From Agapanthus africanus (taxonomy: Eukaryota; Streptophyta; Magnoliopsida; Asparagales; Amaryllidaceae): DNA of 64,000 nucleotides. Below, piece after piece: positions 19,681-31,603 of the stretch. Location: contig JASDDO010000026.1 in assembly GCA_030015575.1 (NCBI GenBank), positions 188,257,739 through 188,321,738 on the forward strand, written 5' to 3'. Positions within the stretch are counted from its first letter, which is position 1. Every line of letters begins with the position of its first letter. The notes below the pieces were generated by a model, which saw only the letters and a program-made list of their open reading frames with translations, was not told where the DNA came from and ran no database searches. The translations under genes and the position numbers were made by a program.

Positions 19681-21984
19681 GGTCAATGGTCGCTGCCAAA
19701 AGAGAGAGAAAAGAAACACTCGGCGTGCACTCTAACCTAGATCAGAATGGTTACCAATTTATCTAATCTGAAAACCTCCCATTGTACCGTCAAATTTTCC
19801 TCCAAACCTGAAAGAAGAATTAGTTGGGATCACCCGAGGAGTAAACCAACTCATTAGTGGGAATCAGGATCCAACTATCATCGCATGATAACGTGACGGA
19901 ATCCGCTCACGTCATCACACTCCAGAAGGTATGCACATATCTGGCAAGTTTCAGTTTCTTTAGAAACTCCCGATGTGGATTTTTGCCCCATGCTCTTATG
20001 ACCTTGACTTTTGCCAACAAATCATAAGTCACATGTCAAGTTCTACCCGTCATTCTCCAGGTTAATTTGAGCACACCCGCACAAGCCCTTGACTTTGGCC
20101 AACAAGGCTATACGACTGCCCCAAACCAACACATCTATCTATGATGCATATGAATACCCAACAGCTACCAAACACTGTGCCTTGACTTTGGCCAACAAAC
20201 ACAGCTTGAATACTATTGACTACCCATATGAAACGACGGAGGGCTACGAATGGTTTCTGGCGAAAACCTTTAACGTAAAGAACTTGATATCGTTGAAGGA
20301 ACCGCATAGCTTTTAAAATTATAGTGACGAAAACCTTTGCTAAAGAGGTCACTCCCGGTGAAGGGATCTCGGCTCTTTCCCCGTAGAATGAGGTGCAGGA
20401 TATTCCAACTGAATACCATGATGCAAAGCAAAAGTAATTGGCTATAGTGAAGTTATTGCCCTGACGCAAACTTTTTGTCCAAGGGGTCACTCCTGGTGAA
20501 GGGATCTCGGCCCTTGCCTCGTCAACTGAGGAGCAGGATATTCCAACTGAATACCACTGTGCAAAACAAAAGAGAACGCCCTTGCAATAACAGCTTTTTG
20601 AAAAGTGTTCCAACAACATCAGAATAGGTTTGTTTTTAACTTGCATTGATCCGAATCAACGCAGTCCCATCAATTGATCACACCACAAAGAACGAAAATA
20701 ATGATGTACGTATATGCCATCCGCATTCGCCACTGGGTCCCGTCATTACCCGTTAGGTTAGTTAACTAACGACAGAGCGGGGACTGGACTAGCGTGGATG
20801 CAAAACATATACAGCATCTACTAATATATATATCAATATATAATATTTCGCTCAAGGCGTGATAAAATGCAACATCACAGAAATGTATAGCATCACAGAA
20901 CAATACAGATATTTGGGATCCCCGGGTTTCACAGAGCTGCTACTGAAACCCGACGTTCCCCTGGTCGTGTGGATAGCCTGTGCAATGAAATCCTAGACCT
21001 CTACGGGCGCGGCAAGTTACCCGCCAAAACCTGAAGCGAGGCAGCCCCCTTCAGCAACGTGAATGGACCACCCAGCACTTCACGGAATCCGGTAACTTGG
21101 GCACCCCTCCTGGGTCAACCTGTACCCCCTACGAGTGCGGCGAATAGCCCGCCAATTCTAGAGTAAAGCCCCCTCCATCTCAATTCCATGAGATGCGGGC
21201 TTGTTGCCCTCTAGAACCCGGCTATCCGTGCACCCCACCGCGGGGTAATCCTAGTACAGAAAGTAAAATATACATATAACGGGTACATCAACCTCAACCT
21301 GGTCGTGCCCCAAAAGAATAATATACAAACGGGCAGTGACGGCAGTCCACATGTCGGACGCTCGCCCCGGAATATCAAATGTACATAATACAACCAAATC
21401 TGTACTACTATTGCATCCAGGCTATCACCCACGACCAATCCGCAACATCACAGCACAACACAGAACACCAACGTGAATGTCACGTTCGCAAATCCGTCTA
21501 ACCGGACTATAGCAGTTAGACAGGATTTACCGATCAAGTGACATTCACGGTCGCAGATATAATGTAAATACTGTGAACTAATGTGTTTAAAATATTCGAT
21601 CGATCAAATTTACCCAAGTGGTCCCCCAAGCACTACTGTAGCACTTAAAGAAATTCTGGGCCCAAAAAGAATGTTCCAAGACCCCAATTTCTCTGTAAAA
21701 CGATCACTGTGGAAAATTGGTGCAGTGAACTCACTGAACTGTGGCGGAACCGCGGGGCCAAAGGGGTTTTGGCCGCGGTTCCACGGTAATTCTACAGTAT
21801 CACTCTACCAAATTTTCACAGATGTCTTAGAATTTCCTGCACATCATTCTGCAACTACTTGAAAAATTTTTGGAGCCAAAAAAAAATCGACAGAAACTGA
21901 TGCTAGGAAAAATACGGGTTTTGGAATTTTGTTCAATCGAAAGAGTAAACACATTAGACCAAGCTAGACTAGGTTAATGGCGAG
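19681..21984 (-). other. NA-2 untranslated leader
   Basis: This non-coding leader of about 2.3 kb begins beside the GGTCGCTGCC/purine-rich block that precedes the coding start in the relatives. It contains the hairpin-framed motifs (19995-20204), the two-copy repeat (20339-20570) and the nested stem (20737-20784). Confidence 0.75.
19995..20204 (-). promoter_or_regulatory. Triple 20-nt motif in hairpins, NA-2 leader
   Basis: CTTATGA (19995-20001) / TCATAAG (20022-20028) and CTGTG (20175-20179) / CACAG (20200-20204) each frame a 20-nt copy of the motif. The middle copy lies near 20090-20110. Stems match Cop-1 and the loop has one base change. Confidence 0.65.
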
Positions 21985-21996
21985 GCTCTGATACCA
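21985..21996 (-). other. NA-2 primer binding site (tRNA-iMet)
   Basis: The sense strand reads TGGTATCAGAGC one base from the LTR, an exact match to the Cop-1 primer site. Confidence 0.9.
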
Positions 21997-21997
21997 C

Positions 21998-24164
21998 TGT
22001 AAGTGTACGGCGGTGCCACGGCCGTCGATCCGACGCCGGAATGCGGAAGCGATGCTTTTCTTTAACATTTTATACCGGAACCACCGCGCACTATAAACCC
22101 GGATCGGGCCTTTAAACTAGTCCTAGCTATCTAGAGAAGGGGGTAGAGAGATATACCGAGCGATCTATGTCCTTCGGTCTTCTCGTCGTCGTCCCGATCT
22201 CCCGCGGAATGTCCGGTCTCCACCTCCTCGCCGGAAGGGCACCATGTCGCCGGCTTCTTTTACGGGCTCCCACCTCTGGACCGAGGCAACTCGGGCATGA
22301 AGTTGGCGAGTCGACATGTCCAAGGGTTGCTGTAGAATGGTGTAGTGCTATATGTGTCTCTAGGGGTTGAGGGAGTTGCCATATGGTGGAGGAAATGATA
22401 TATCAACTTTTGTGGAGGAACTTGGGGATTTTTCTAGCATGAGAGAGCCAAAAATCCCCACTACAAAATTGGGACAGCCCCAAACTTCCTTGGCCGGCCA
22501 TGCATGGTGGTGGGTGATGAGCATGGAGTCAAGTGGAATCCAAGAGGGGAGTAAACCCCATAATGCAAAAGAGAGAGAGAGATAAGTTATCATGATCAAG
22601 AATCATTATAACCAAATCCACACTCCAAAACCTCATCATGACACCAAAGGTCAAGCCATCATATCTCCACAAATGAAACAATGATGACAAAAAGAAAATC
22701 AAATGAAGTCAAATGATGGTGTAGTCATCATGACACAACAAAATGCAAAGACAACCCTCCACAATGCTTATTTGCACAATTGCAAATAAGCCCTCTTCCA
22801 CCAATCTTCGGCCAATGAAAGATACAAAGAAAAATGGCCAAAACCGGAAAGCAAACTGGCAACTCCAGAAAATTGATCCCGTAATAAATTACAGGAAAAC
22901 ACCGATACTGTGTATACACACCCGCATCTGTATTCCGACCGAATACAAATGCAATGAGACAAAATCTACACTATACAATACTAGGATCCGGCTTAAACCA
23001 AAGCCCGCTAGTATAAATCGTCCGATCAGGATCCGTGCAATACCGCACGTATCTGATCGAACCCTGTCATATCTCCATACGGCCTCTACAGCGTTTCGCC
23101 CGAAACTTGAGTAACTGATTGTGGGGGACTCTAAAGACTCGTCAATACTATGGCTGTGGATTTAACCACTAGCACGTCAGAGATATTAGCCATACGTGAC
23201 GGGCTACCAGCTATTGACCGAAAGGGACGTCGATGAGCGAACTCATCCTGACACCCTACTGAGCCTGTCAGTGACAATATCCGTATAGTCCGGTCCGTTC
23301 GTCTATGAGCATCGCATGGTGGGCCTAGGGGGTTGGTAAAAGTCAGACCCTCAAAAGCGGTACAAGTCGTGTCGGAGTGTAGCCCAGAACACCCTGAGAT
23401 ACTACTGGAATACCTACCAGTAAATCTCCTGCCTTGGCCAAGGACTTTGTGTAATGGCTCTCCTAGACACAGCGCGACCTCACCCCCAATACCGGGAGAG
23501 ACGAACCCTGAAGATCCGCTCACTGCCTCCATGTGGCTCGAGACTGTACCCAACTAAAACCTGTTTGCACGTCTCCTTTGAGCGTGGTAGGGTAGTAATC
23601 AAAGTACAGTGGGAACTCACACGAGACAAATGACGATCCTCAGGTCGATGAACTAACCTGTACACATGTCACCAGGGAACTGCTATGTGACGTCAGGTAT
23701 AAGACCAACTAGCATGTTCTCGGTGAGTCCTGTCCGGTGTACTCATAACCCAATGAGCACCTGTATACATCTTAGGTGAACCAACTGACACCAGTGGCTT
23801 GTGAGACCGGCCACCGCCCCTCGTCGGGGTCTCAACTGTATACACTAGTCTACTCTAGAGTATCGATGCCTTATCTCGAAACTCCCACGACTAGGGACCT
23901 TTTAAGGATGTGCTTATAGACTACCAGTTCCCACGTATATGATCGCCTTCATACAGCTGGCAGTCAAGCAAGAATCCTAGGGGCTCTATCAACGTGTAAT
24001 AGCGACCTGTCTGGTCACCTAAAGCAGTACACGATGATAAAGATAAACCAGATAGCATACTATCATCTTGAGTAAGACTGTCCTACTGGAATAGGTCCTC
24101 CCTCAATCATTGCAATCACGTGCCTGTGATCCAATAATTGACTCTGAGGGCACTATCTCCAACA
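21998..24164 (-). repeat. NA-2 5' LTR
   Basis: This LTR is 2167 bp, with plus-strand ends TGTAAGTGTACGG and ATCTCCAACA. The sense terminus TGTTGGAGATAGTGCCCTCAGAG is a diverged version of the terminus in the other elements. No gene is seen in it. The small frames at 22360-22599 and 23131-23553 lack support. Confidence 0.88.
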
Positions 24165-25801
24165 TCCTGGAATTTTCCAAAGGCTTCGGATTTATGTTTC
24201 ATTAAGAAGACATATCCGTACCTTGAAAAGTCATCCGTAAAAGTAATGAAGTAAGAATAATCGCTTCGCGCATGTGTAGACATTTGACCGTACACGTCGC
24301 TGTGTACGAGTCCCAAGAGCTCGCTCGTTCTTACTCCGTGTCCAGTGAACGGAGTCTTTGTCATCTTTCCTTTGAGACAGGATTGACAAGTGGCATACGA
24401 TTGATATTCGAACGGATCCAAATATCCTTCTGTATGTAACTTCGTCAACCTTCCCTCATTGATATGACCCAGTCTATAATGCCATAAGAAAGCCTGATTT
24501 GTTTCCGGAGACTTTCTTTTGTGTGTACTCTGGACACTGAAAATCTGTGGTTGGTTTAATACGTATATACCATTGCTCAATGTACCTGACCCAATCAGAA
24601 CTTGATTAAGGTGAATGTTTACAACATTACTTACAAACGCAAATTCATAACCTTCTTTAGATATTAAAGATACAGAAATGACATTACAAGTTGCGTTGGG
24701 TACAAAAAAGCAATTACGTAAAACCAAAACATGTCCATCTGACATTCCCAGGTGATAGTCCCCCACGGCCTTAGCATCCAAGCTAGCTCCGTTTGCAACT
24801 TTGAGGGTCATGTCACCAGCCTTCAAAAACCTACGCTTTCTCAACGCCTGCAAAGAATTAAAGATATGAGATCCTGATCCGGTATCCAATACCCAGGAAG
24901 TAGAATTTATTGATAGACAGTTTTCAATAACATACACAACTGAAGCTGAAGCCGCAACTTGCTTCAGATCCTGTGTTCTGACTTTCCAAGCCCTGCAATC
25001 TTTCTTCTAGTGCCCACTCTTATGACAGAAAAAGAACACTTCCTTCCCTATAAGCTTCCCCGCTATCTTTCTTGCCTTTACCTTTCCCTTCGTATCCACT
25101 TTAGTAACACCGCCCCTTGGTTTGGCGGGGGCTTTCTTCTTCTTTCCCTTGGCTTTCGCCTTGGACCTAGAAGAGGAAGATCCTCCTACAAACAAAGTGG
25201 ATGTTTCCCTACCTTTCTGTAGGGTGCCCTCTGCACTCCTCAGCATGTTGAGGATCTCTGAAAGTTCAACTTCCTTTTCTTGCAAGTTGGAATTCAGGAT
25301 GAACTGGGCATAAGTGGAAGGAAAGGACTGAAGAATCAAGTTCGTATAGAGCTCATTCTCCAACGTGGTCCCAAGGTCCGCGAGCTCCTCTATGAAGCCA
25401 ATCATCTTAAGCACGTGTTCCGCTACTGATGATCGGACGGCCAACCTTGCCGAAAACAGCTTTTTCGACACTTCGTATCTTGCGATACGAGATTGCTCTC
25501 CATACTGTTCTTTTGTATGGAGAAATATGGATTCAAGGTCCATATTCTCGTGCCTCCTCTGATGTTCATTGTCCATAGAGGAAAGCACGAGGCACTTGGC
25601 CTTCGCGCAATCGATTTCCCTGGTCTTATGGATTTCCCTATCCACGGCGCTGGTTTTGGGACCTGAAACAGGGGGAGCTTTGGTGGTGAGGAGATACCCC
25701 AACTTGTCATAAGTGATTGCCATTTTCAAATTCCTGAGCCAATCTTTGTAGTTTGGCCCTGTCAGTATGTTTTTATCTAGTAGTAACTTAAGTTCGGTCA
25801 T
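24165..25801 (-). pseudogene. Cop-2 truncated gag-protease-integrase
   Basis: This frame closely matches the N-terminal half of the Cop-1 polyprotein, from an ATG at 25801. A single in-frame TAG at 25007-25009 lies inside the zinc knuckle, whose first cysteine is also replaced (FFFCHKSGH). Downstream the same frame stays open through the protease (LDTGSGSH) and pre-integrase (LGHIN) to the NA-2 junction at 24165. That junction falls between the first and second catalytic aspartates of integrase. RT and RNase H are not in the window. Probably inactive. Confidence 0.9.
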
Positions 25802-27854
25802 GATGTTTGGTCGCTGCAATTAGGAGAGAGAGAAGAAACACTTTAGCATGATGCTCTTGCAAGTTTAGAGTGGTTTTTAATTTGTCTAAACAGGATGGCA
25901 CCCACTACTCTCGAATCCCTCCTCTAACCAAAAAGGAAGAATTAGTCAGGATCAATCTCACCGTACAATACTTGCTTAACCGTTCGGCCAGGCTGGTGTC
26001 GGTACTTCGAGGGAGGTTTTCCAACGCTTTCGCGAAGTTTCTTAATTAAATAACCTCTTTTCCCTAGGGGCGTAGCCCCGCTAACACCTTTCTAGACACC
26101 TACTTGGTTTATTGCATTGATCGTTAAGTGAGAAATTTCAAGAGGAGTAGCTTATAGTCACAGTAGGATCGGGATCCAAATATCATTGCGTGACAAAACT
26201 GAAGGAATCCTGCCAGGATCATCACACTCCAAATGGTATGCAGCGCTAGCAAGTTTCAGTTCTTTTGAAACTCCCGATGTGGATTTTTGCCCCATGCTCT
26301 TATGACCTTGACTTTGGCCAACAAATCATAAGTCACATGTCAAGTTCTACCCGTCATTCTCCAGGTTAATTTGAGCCCACCCGCACATACCCTTGACTTT
26401 GGCCAACAAGGTAGAACAACTACCCCAAACCAACACATCTATCTATGCTGCACATGAATACCCAATAGCTACCAATCACTATGCCTTGACTTTGGCCAAC
26501 AAACATAGCTTGAATACTTATTGACCATTCATGTGAAACGACGGAGGGCTACGAATGGTTCTGGTGAAACCGTGAACGTAGTGAACTTGATATAATCGAA
26601 GGAACGAGATAGCTTTTAAAAGGAGTGGCTTAAGCTCCGCGTTTAAAAGTTATTTTTGAAAAGAAACCGAGTGGTTTTTGAAAGTGTTCCAACGACTTTT
26701 ACTTGGTTTATTTTTCTTGCATTAATTTTAATGTGTCCCATCATTTAATCCAACCATTGCAGAAAACAACCAAAATATAACGTACGCTTATGCCATCCGC
26801 ATTCGCCTCGGGGCCCCGTCATTACCCTTTAGGTTACTTATCTAACGACAGAGTGGGGGCTGGACTAGTGCGGATGCAAAAAAAAAGCAATGCCTAAATA
26901 ATATCATATATAGATATATTGCAATAGTAGCCATTTCAGATCACAGATGAACACATTGGATATACTAGGAATCCGCAATTAGTACGAGCCTGTAAAGAAA
27001 AGCAGATTACACGGTCGCGATGAATAGCCAAAACCCCACCCTAGACCCTTACGGGTGCGGCAAACTACCCGCCAAATATCCGAAGCGGAGCAACCTCCCT
27101 CAACGACGTGAGTAGGCCACTCGGCACTTCGAGATACCCGGTAGTTTGTGCACCCCACCTTGGGTCTATCCTACGAGCAAAAACAGTAAAAGAAATTATA
27201 CAATGACGGCTACAACCTCACCTCGGTTGTGCGGCCAAAAATAATATTACATCAATTACAAATTTACATGAATTGAAAGAAAAGAAAACTCTCATCTCAC
27301 AACCCCCCGGCTATTCATCCGCGACAATCTAATGAATTCATATACACATACCATCAACATTACAGATCACAAATATGTATAACCCCAACTAATCGACGTA
27401 TAGCGATTAGCAGACGTTCAATACATATAACACATCACAGATATATACCTGTCAGCTTAAGTCTTTAGAAGTTCGATCAAAATACGGATTTTCAGGCCCC
27501 AAAAACAAATTTTGCTTTCTGGAAAATCTGGGCAGAAAAATCATATTGTAAAAATCCCAAAACACCCCTATGACCACACTGCAAGGAAAATCATCCACGG
27601 CCGAGTCAACTCGGCCGCGGATCCACGGCGGGAGCAAGCTCCGGCCGTGGTTCCGCGATGCGTTGATCGGCCCTCTAGACCATTTTCCTACAGTGTACTC
27701 TAAAAACCCTGAGTCGAATTTTAATGCAAGATTTATTATTTTTGGAACAGAGGAAAAATTCGATAGAAAGTATGCAACCCGGGCGTGTTTCGCGACCTTT
27801 TCTTCGATCGAATTTCTACTTACCTATCTAACATGTTAGATAGTGTTTAACTAG
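25802..27854 (-). other. Cop-2 untranslated leader
   Basis: This 2.05-kb leader is collinear with that of Cop-1. It has the hairpin-framed motifs (26299-26508), a single copy of the short hairpin near 26720-26745 and the nested-stem region near 26805-26870. It lacks the two-copy repeat and the GC-rich insert of the NA elements. Confidence 0.78.
26299..26508 (-). promoter_or_regulatory. Triple 20-nt motif in hairpins, Cop-2 leader
   Basis: CTTATGA (26299-26305) / TCATAAG (26326-26332) frames the first copy. The last copy is framed by CTATG (26479-26483) / CATAG (26504-26508), where Cop-1 has CTGTG/CACAG. This is a two-sided change that keeps pairing. The loop is the identical 20-mer in both. 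Confidence 0.68.
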
Positions 27855-27866
27855 GCTCTGATACCA
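27855..27866 (-). other. Cop-2 primer binding site (tRNA-iMet)
   Basis: The sense strand reads TGGTATCAGAGC one base from the 5' LTR. Confidence 0.9.
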
Positions 27867-27867
27867 C

Positions 27868-30015
27868 TGTAAGTCCACGTTACCTCTCCCGGTACTTACG
27901 GGCTTGCGGAAATGATGAAAAACGATTTTTCAAGAGGTGGTAACATGGACTCAAAATACGGATCTTTGTTAAACAACTACCTAACAACCTAACTTGAGAT
28001 TTACCTACTCGATTAGTGGGTTATACCTTTCTTGAACTCCATAGTCTTCAACTCTTTGCGGTGTACGGATCGGCTTCACCTCGTCGTCTCCTTGCGCCGA
28101 AGATGGATCCACCTGAAAGCTTCTACCTTTGGCTTCTTCTTCGAACTTGAAGAAACTAGAACACTTGGTTTGCTAAATCTTGTGAACTAGGATGAGTAGA
28201 GAAGTGATATTTGTTTTCTTTTATCTCTAAGGCAATGATTCTTAACTCATGAGAGGGAGTTGCCTTGAGCTAGAGAGAGAGCAAGAGGAAGAGCAAGAGG
28301 GAGAGCTCAAGCAAGAGAGAGAAAGCAAATGAGAGAATGAGAAAGTCTTTTGCCATCCAAGCTCTCATAATCCAAAACCATCATAACAAATAATAGTAAT
28401 CAAGTATTATGTGATGGTTCAAGTCAAAATGGCTATATCATTTCATGCACTCATTTTGCAAAAAGAAACAAGCAAGCAAAAGTCTTTGCCATGAAATGAT
28501 AGCCATTATTATGATGATGGTCAACTAGTCCAACCTAATCAACCGGTCAACAAAGTCAACAAGTCAACAAAGTCAACCCCTCAACAACCATTTCACTATA
28601 ATACTTAATTAATAACATTGTTAATTATATTTCTTATTCTCATTAGGGTTTAGCAAAAAGTCAATAGTCAACAGTCAACAGTCAATGGTCAACGGTCGAC
28701 AACCCCAATGAGAATCCTCTGCCTTTGTCTCTCTGTCAACTGTGCATACACACCCGCACCCATGTTCCAAGGAACACGAATACAAACGAGATAAAACCAA
28801 TCCCAAAACGTACACTAGGATCTGGCTTAAACCAAAGGCTGCTAGTGTTAACTATCCGGACACCAAACGTGCACAAGTGCACGGATGTGACCGAACCCTG
28901 TCGCAAAACTATACGACCTGTCCCAAAACCATGCGACCTCTACTCTCTTGCCTAAAGGAGAATAGCTTTCTTTGTGGGACTCTAAAGACTCGACACTACG
29001 CTGGCAGTGGGTTTAACCACAGACCGCAAGCGGCACTAGCTGTGCGTAACGGTCCCCAGGTAGGTGCCGACAAGAAGACGGACGAGGTGAAACCCATCTG
29101 AACTTCTACTGAGCCTGAATGTGACAATCTCCATACAGTCCGGTCTGTTCGTCTGATAACATCGCAAGGCGGGCTTAAGGGGCGGTAAACGTCAGACCCC
29201 TAATAGCGGTACAAGTCGTGTCGGAGTGTAGCCCAGAACACCCTGAGATAACACTGGAAACCTACCAGTATATCTCGCTTGCCCTGGCCAGGGACTACTT
29301 GTGTAATGGCTCTCCTAGACACAGCGCGATGTCAACCCCAATACCGGGAGAGACGAATCCTGTCTAACCGTCACTGCCTCCAAGTGCTTCGGGACTGACC
29401 CAACTACTACCTGTTTGCATGACTCCTTTGAGCCGTGGTAGGGTAGTAATCAAAGTACAGTGGGAACACACTCGAGGCGAAGTGACAGTGTCAAGTCAGC
29501 GGACTAAGCTGTACTCATGTCACCTGGGAACTGATAACTGACGATAGGTATAGTACCAACCAACAGTTCCTGACGAGTCCTGTCCAGTGTACTCGTAACC
29601 TAACGAGCACCCGCATACTATCTCAAGTACGACGTACTGACGGCTGTGGGACAGACCGTCTCCCACACTGGGATGAGAAGCGCATACGCTAGTCTACTCC
29701 GGAGTATCGATGCCCTGTCTCGATAATCCTACGACTAGGGACCTGCATAAGGATGTGTTTGTGGATTACCCAACCCCCACTAGTGTGACTGCCATCACAA
29801 CGCTGGTAATCAAGCAAAGATCCTAAGGGCTCCACTAATGTGTATAGGTGATATACTAAAATAAACACATGTACACATTAAAGTAGAAACAAACCAAGTA
29901 GCATACTACTATATTGAGCAAGATTGTCTATACACGGTGAATATCCTAAGCTTTCATTAAGTAATATACAAACTAGTATGATACAGTAATGGCCTCTAGG
30001 GCATATACACTAACA
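27868..30015 (-). repeat. Cop-2 5' LTR
   Basis: This LTR is 2148 bp, with plus-strand ends TGTAAGTCCACGTTACC and ACACTAACA. It has the same layout as the Cop-1 LTR, including a TTGAC cluster (about 28519-28695) and a hairpin with replaced arms (28229-28266). Confidence 0.92.
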
Positions 30016-31603
30016 CCATATACCCGCAATCGGCCTCGTTCAGCTCCTCAATTCGGGTTCACATGTCATACATCTCAGAACCGAGAAAACGCATGGTGGA
30101 CGCACTGAAATATCATATCAAGGGAAACCGGGTTTTCAAAACAGTGCATATTTTCTTAAAAAAATACCACGGTTCTCGAATCCAGAAATCACATGAATCC
30201 AAAACTCAATGCTTAAATCTATGCAATGTGGCGTATTCCACTAAGAGTAAAAAGGAAAAACCGCTCTTTTAAATTGATCCAGTTTTGAAAATATCTCATG
30301 CGGTCCTCATTTTCTAGAAATCAAAGCCAGTATCATCAATGCATGTGAAATATGTATGTATATAGGTATGGATGTGCAAGTGGATATATACGCAGGTATG
30401 AGTGTACCAATGTATATGTGCACCAATATGAATATACAATGTGTATGCGCGCAAGTATGGATATATCAATGTATATGTGCACCAATGTGGATATACAATA
30501 TGTATGTGCGCAATATGGATATATCAATGTATGTGTGCACCAATATGGGTATATCAACTTATATGTATATACCAATATGCGACAGAGTCATGTTTAATCG
30601 TCAATGATGCGATAATCAAAATGATTTATGGCTCGTAACAATCCTATAGTGCGAGTGTCATGGAAATCACTAACGGTGTGAGTGTAACATATAAATAGTG
30701 CTCGTGCAGCTTGAACCGTTAGTGACAGTGTGGTGTTACATTACTACTATTTCTATATGCAACAAAAGATGGGTACACTACAATAGTACATATGCACAAC
30801 CAATATACATATAAATATATACGCGACTACAGTATCCTATCACGCCCTGACGCTTAACACCATACGGGCGATTTCCCCGTAGATGTTAAATCTACTCACT
30901 GTTGTCTCGTGCTAGGTGTAGCCGACTACTTGGTTCCCTTTCCTTGTGGCGTCCAAAATACCCGCCTGCGAACCTAGAATTTACACAAAGAATACACATA
31001 AGCTGAAATCCTGCAATACGCGATATTAAAATCAAACGAGAAACTCGCGTCGCTAACTAAACGCGTGTGTATACGTAACGTGTGTGCATACGTCAAAAAC
31101 CAACGCGACACGATATGGCACACAGCAACACGCTGTGACACACAGCAACACCAAACCCACTCATAGCGCACGTATCGCGCAAGTCCCGCTACACAAATTA
31201 TAGGTAAACGGTCCCGGATTTAATCTGGAGCAAAAACAAGAAAATCAAATAAGACCAAACATCTTATAATACCTATAGACAGCTACCAGCAAAAATTCAA
31301 TACAATCTCACAAAATTAGGCCGGCCACCATAGGGGTCATATCGGCTACAAACAGGTGAAAGGGGTCTAGGTTTCTACCCTATATTCCTAACACAATATG
31401 TAGCCTAACTTATAAGTTTGCTTACCAAAATTACTACCCTAGTAACAACAGATTCTATGTATCATATAATTTAGTTTTAAAAACGTTTTAAAACACTTAA
31501 TTTGCAACATTATGGTATTTTGTGGAATTAGGTGAATTTACAGGAATTTAGTGATACCTAACAGCACAAATTAGAGCTCATCTAACCCTAAAAACCATGA
31601 TTT
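30016..31603 (-). repeat. Old Ty3/gypsy (Tekay-like) LTR relic
   Basis: This is the oldest visible layer, between Cop-2 and Cop-3. In reverse complement, 30870-30985 aligns with the Tek-1 LTR around 49215-49345. Both have GTAAATTC-AGGTTCG, an AGGGAAA block and the string GTGAGTAGATTTAACATCTA followed by CGGGG. The stretch 30016-30065 matches the Tek-1 LTR near 49900-49960. The remainder is too diverged to align by eye. No gene is seen. Confidence 0.65.
30350..30580. repeat. AT-rich minisatellite in gypsy relic
   Basis: Roughly 58-59-bp units are built from GTGCACCAATAT, GGATATATCAATGTAT and related words, repeated about three to four times with drift. Open frames on both strands here are a product of the repeat. 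The Tek-1 LTR has a shorter CATATTGCATACATA-rich stretch in the corresponding position (about 50280-50370). Confidence 0.65.

Larger units (their letters stand above)
19432..24164 (-). mobile_element. NA-2: partial copia-like element of another family
   Basis: This is the 5' part of a minus-strand element: LTR, PBS, leader and a short piece of interior. NA-1 interrupts it at 19431 and the rest lies left of the window. Its outer LTR end abuts Cop-2 pol at 24165, where TCCTG is the presumed target duplication. It shares leader structures with Cop-1 and the two-copy repeat with NA-1 and NA-3. Confidence 0.85.
24165..30015 (-). mobile_element. Cop-2: partial Cop-1-like copia element
   Basis: This is a minus-strand relative of Cop-1: 5' LTR, PBS, leader, gag, protease and the start of integrase. 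NA-2 cut it within the integrase core and its 3' part lies outside the window. The outer LTR end abuts the old gypsy relic at 30016. CCATA is the presumed target duplication. Confidence 0.9.

Noticed and set aside
22360..23553. Open frames of 60-140 codons in the NA-2 LTR
   Set aside because: No domain, no start context and no conservation with sister LTRs as protein. Treated as LTR sequence.
30336..30638. Several overlapping open frames on both strands rich in Tyr, Ile and Cys
   Set aside because: They arise from the roughly 58-bp minisatellite, which is free of stops in several frames.
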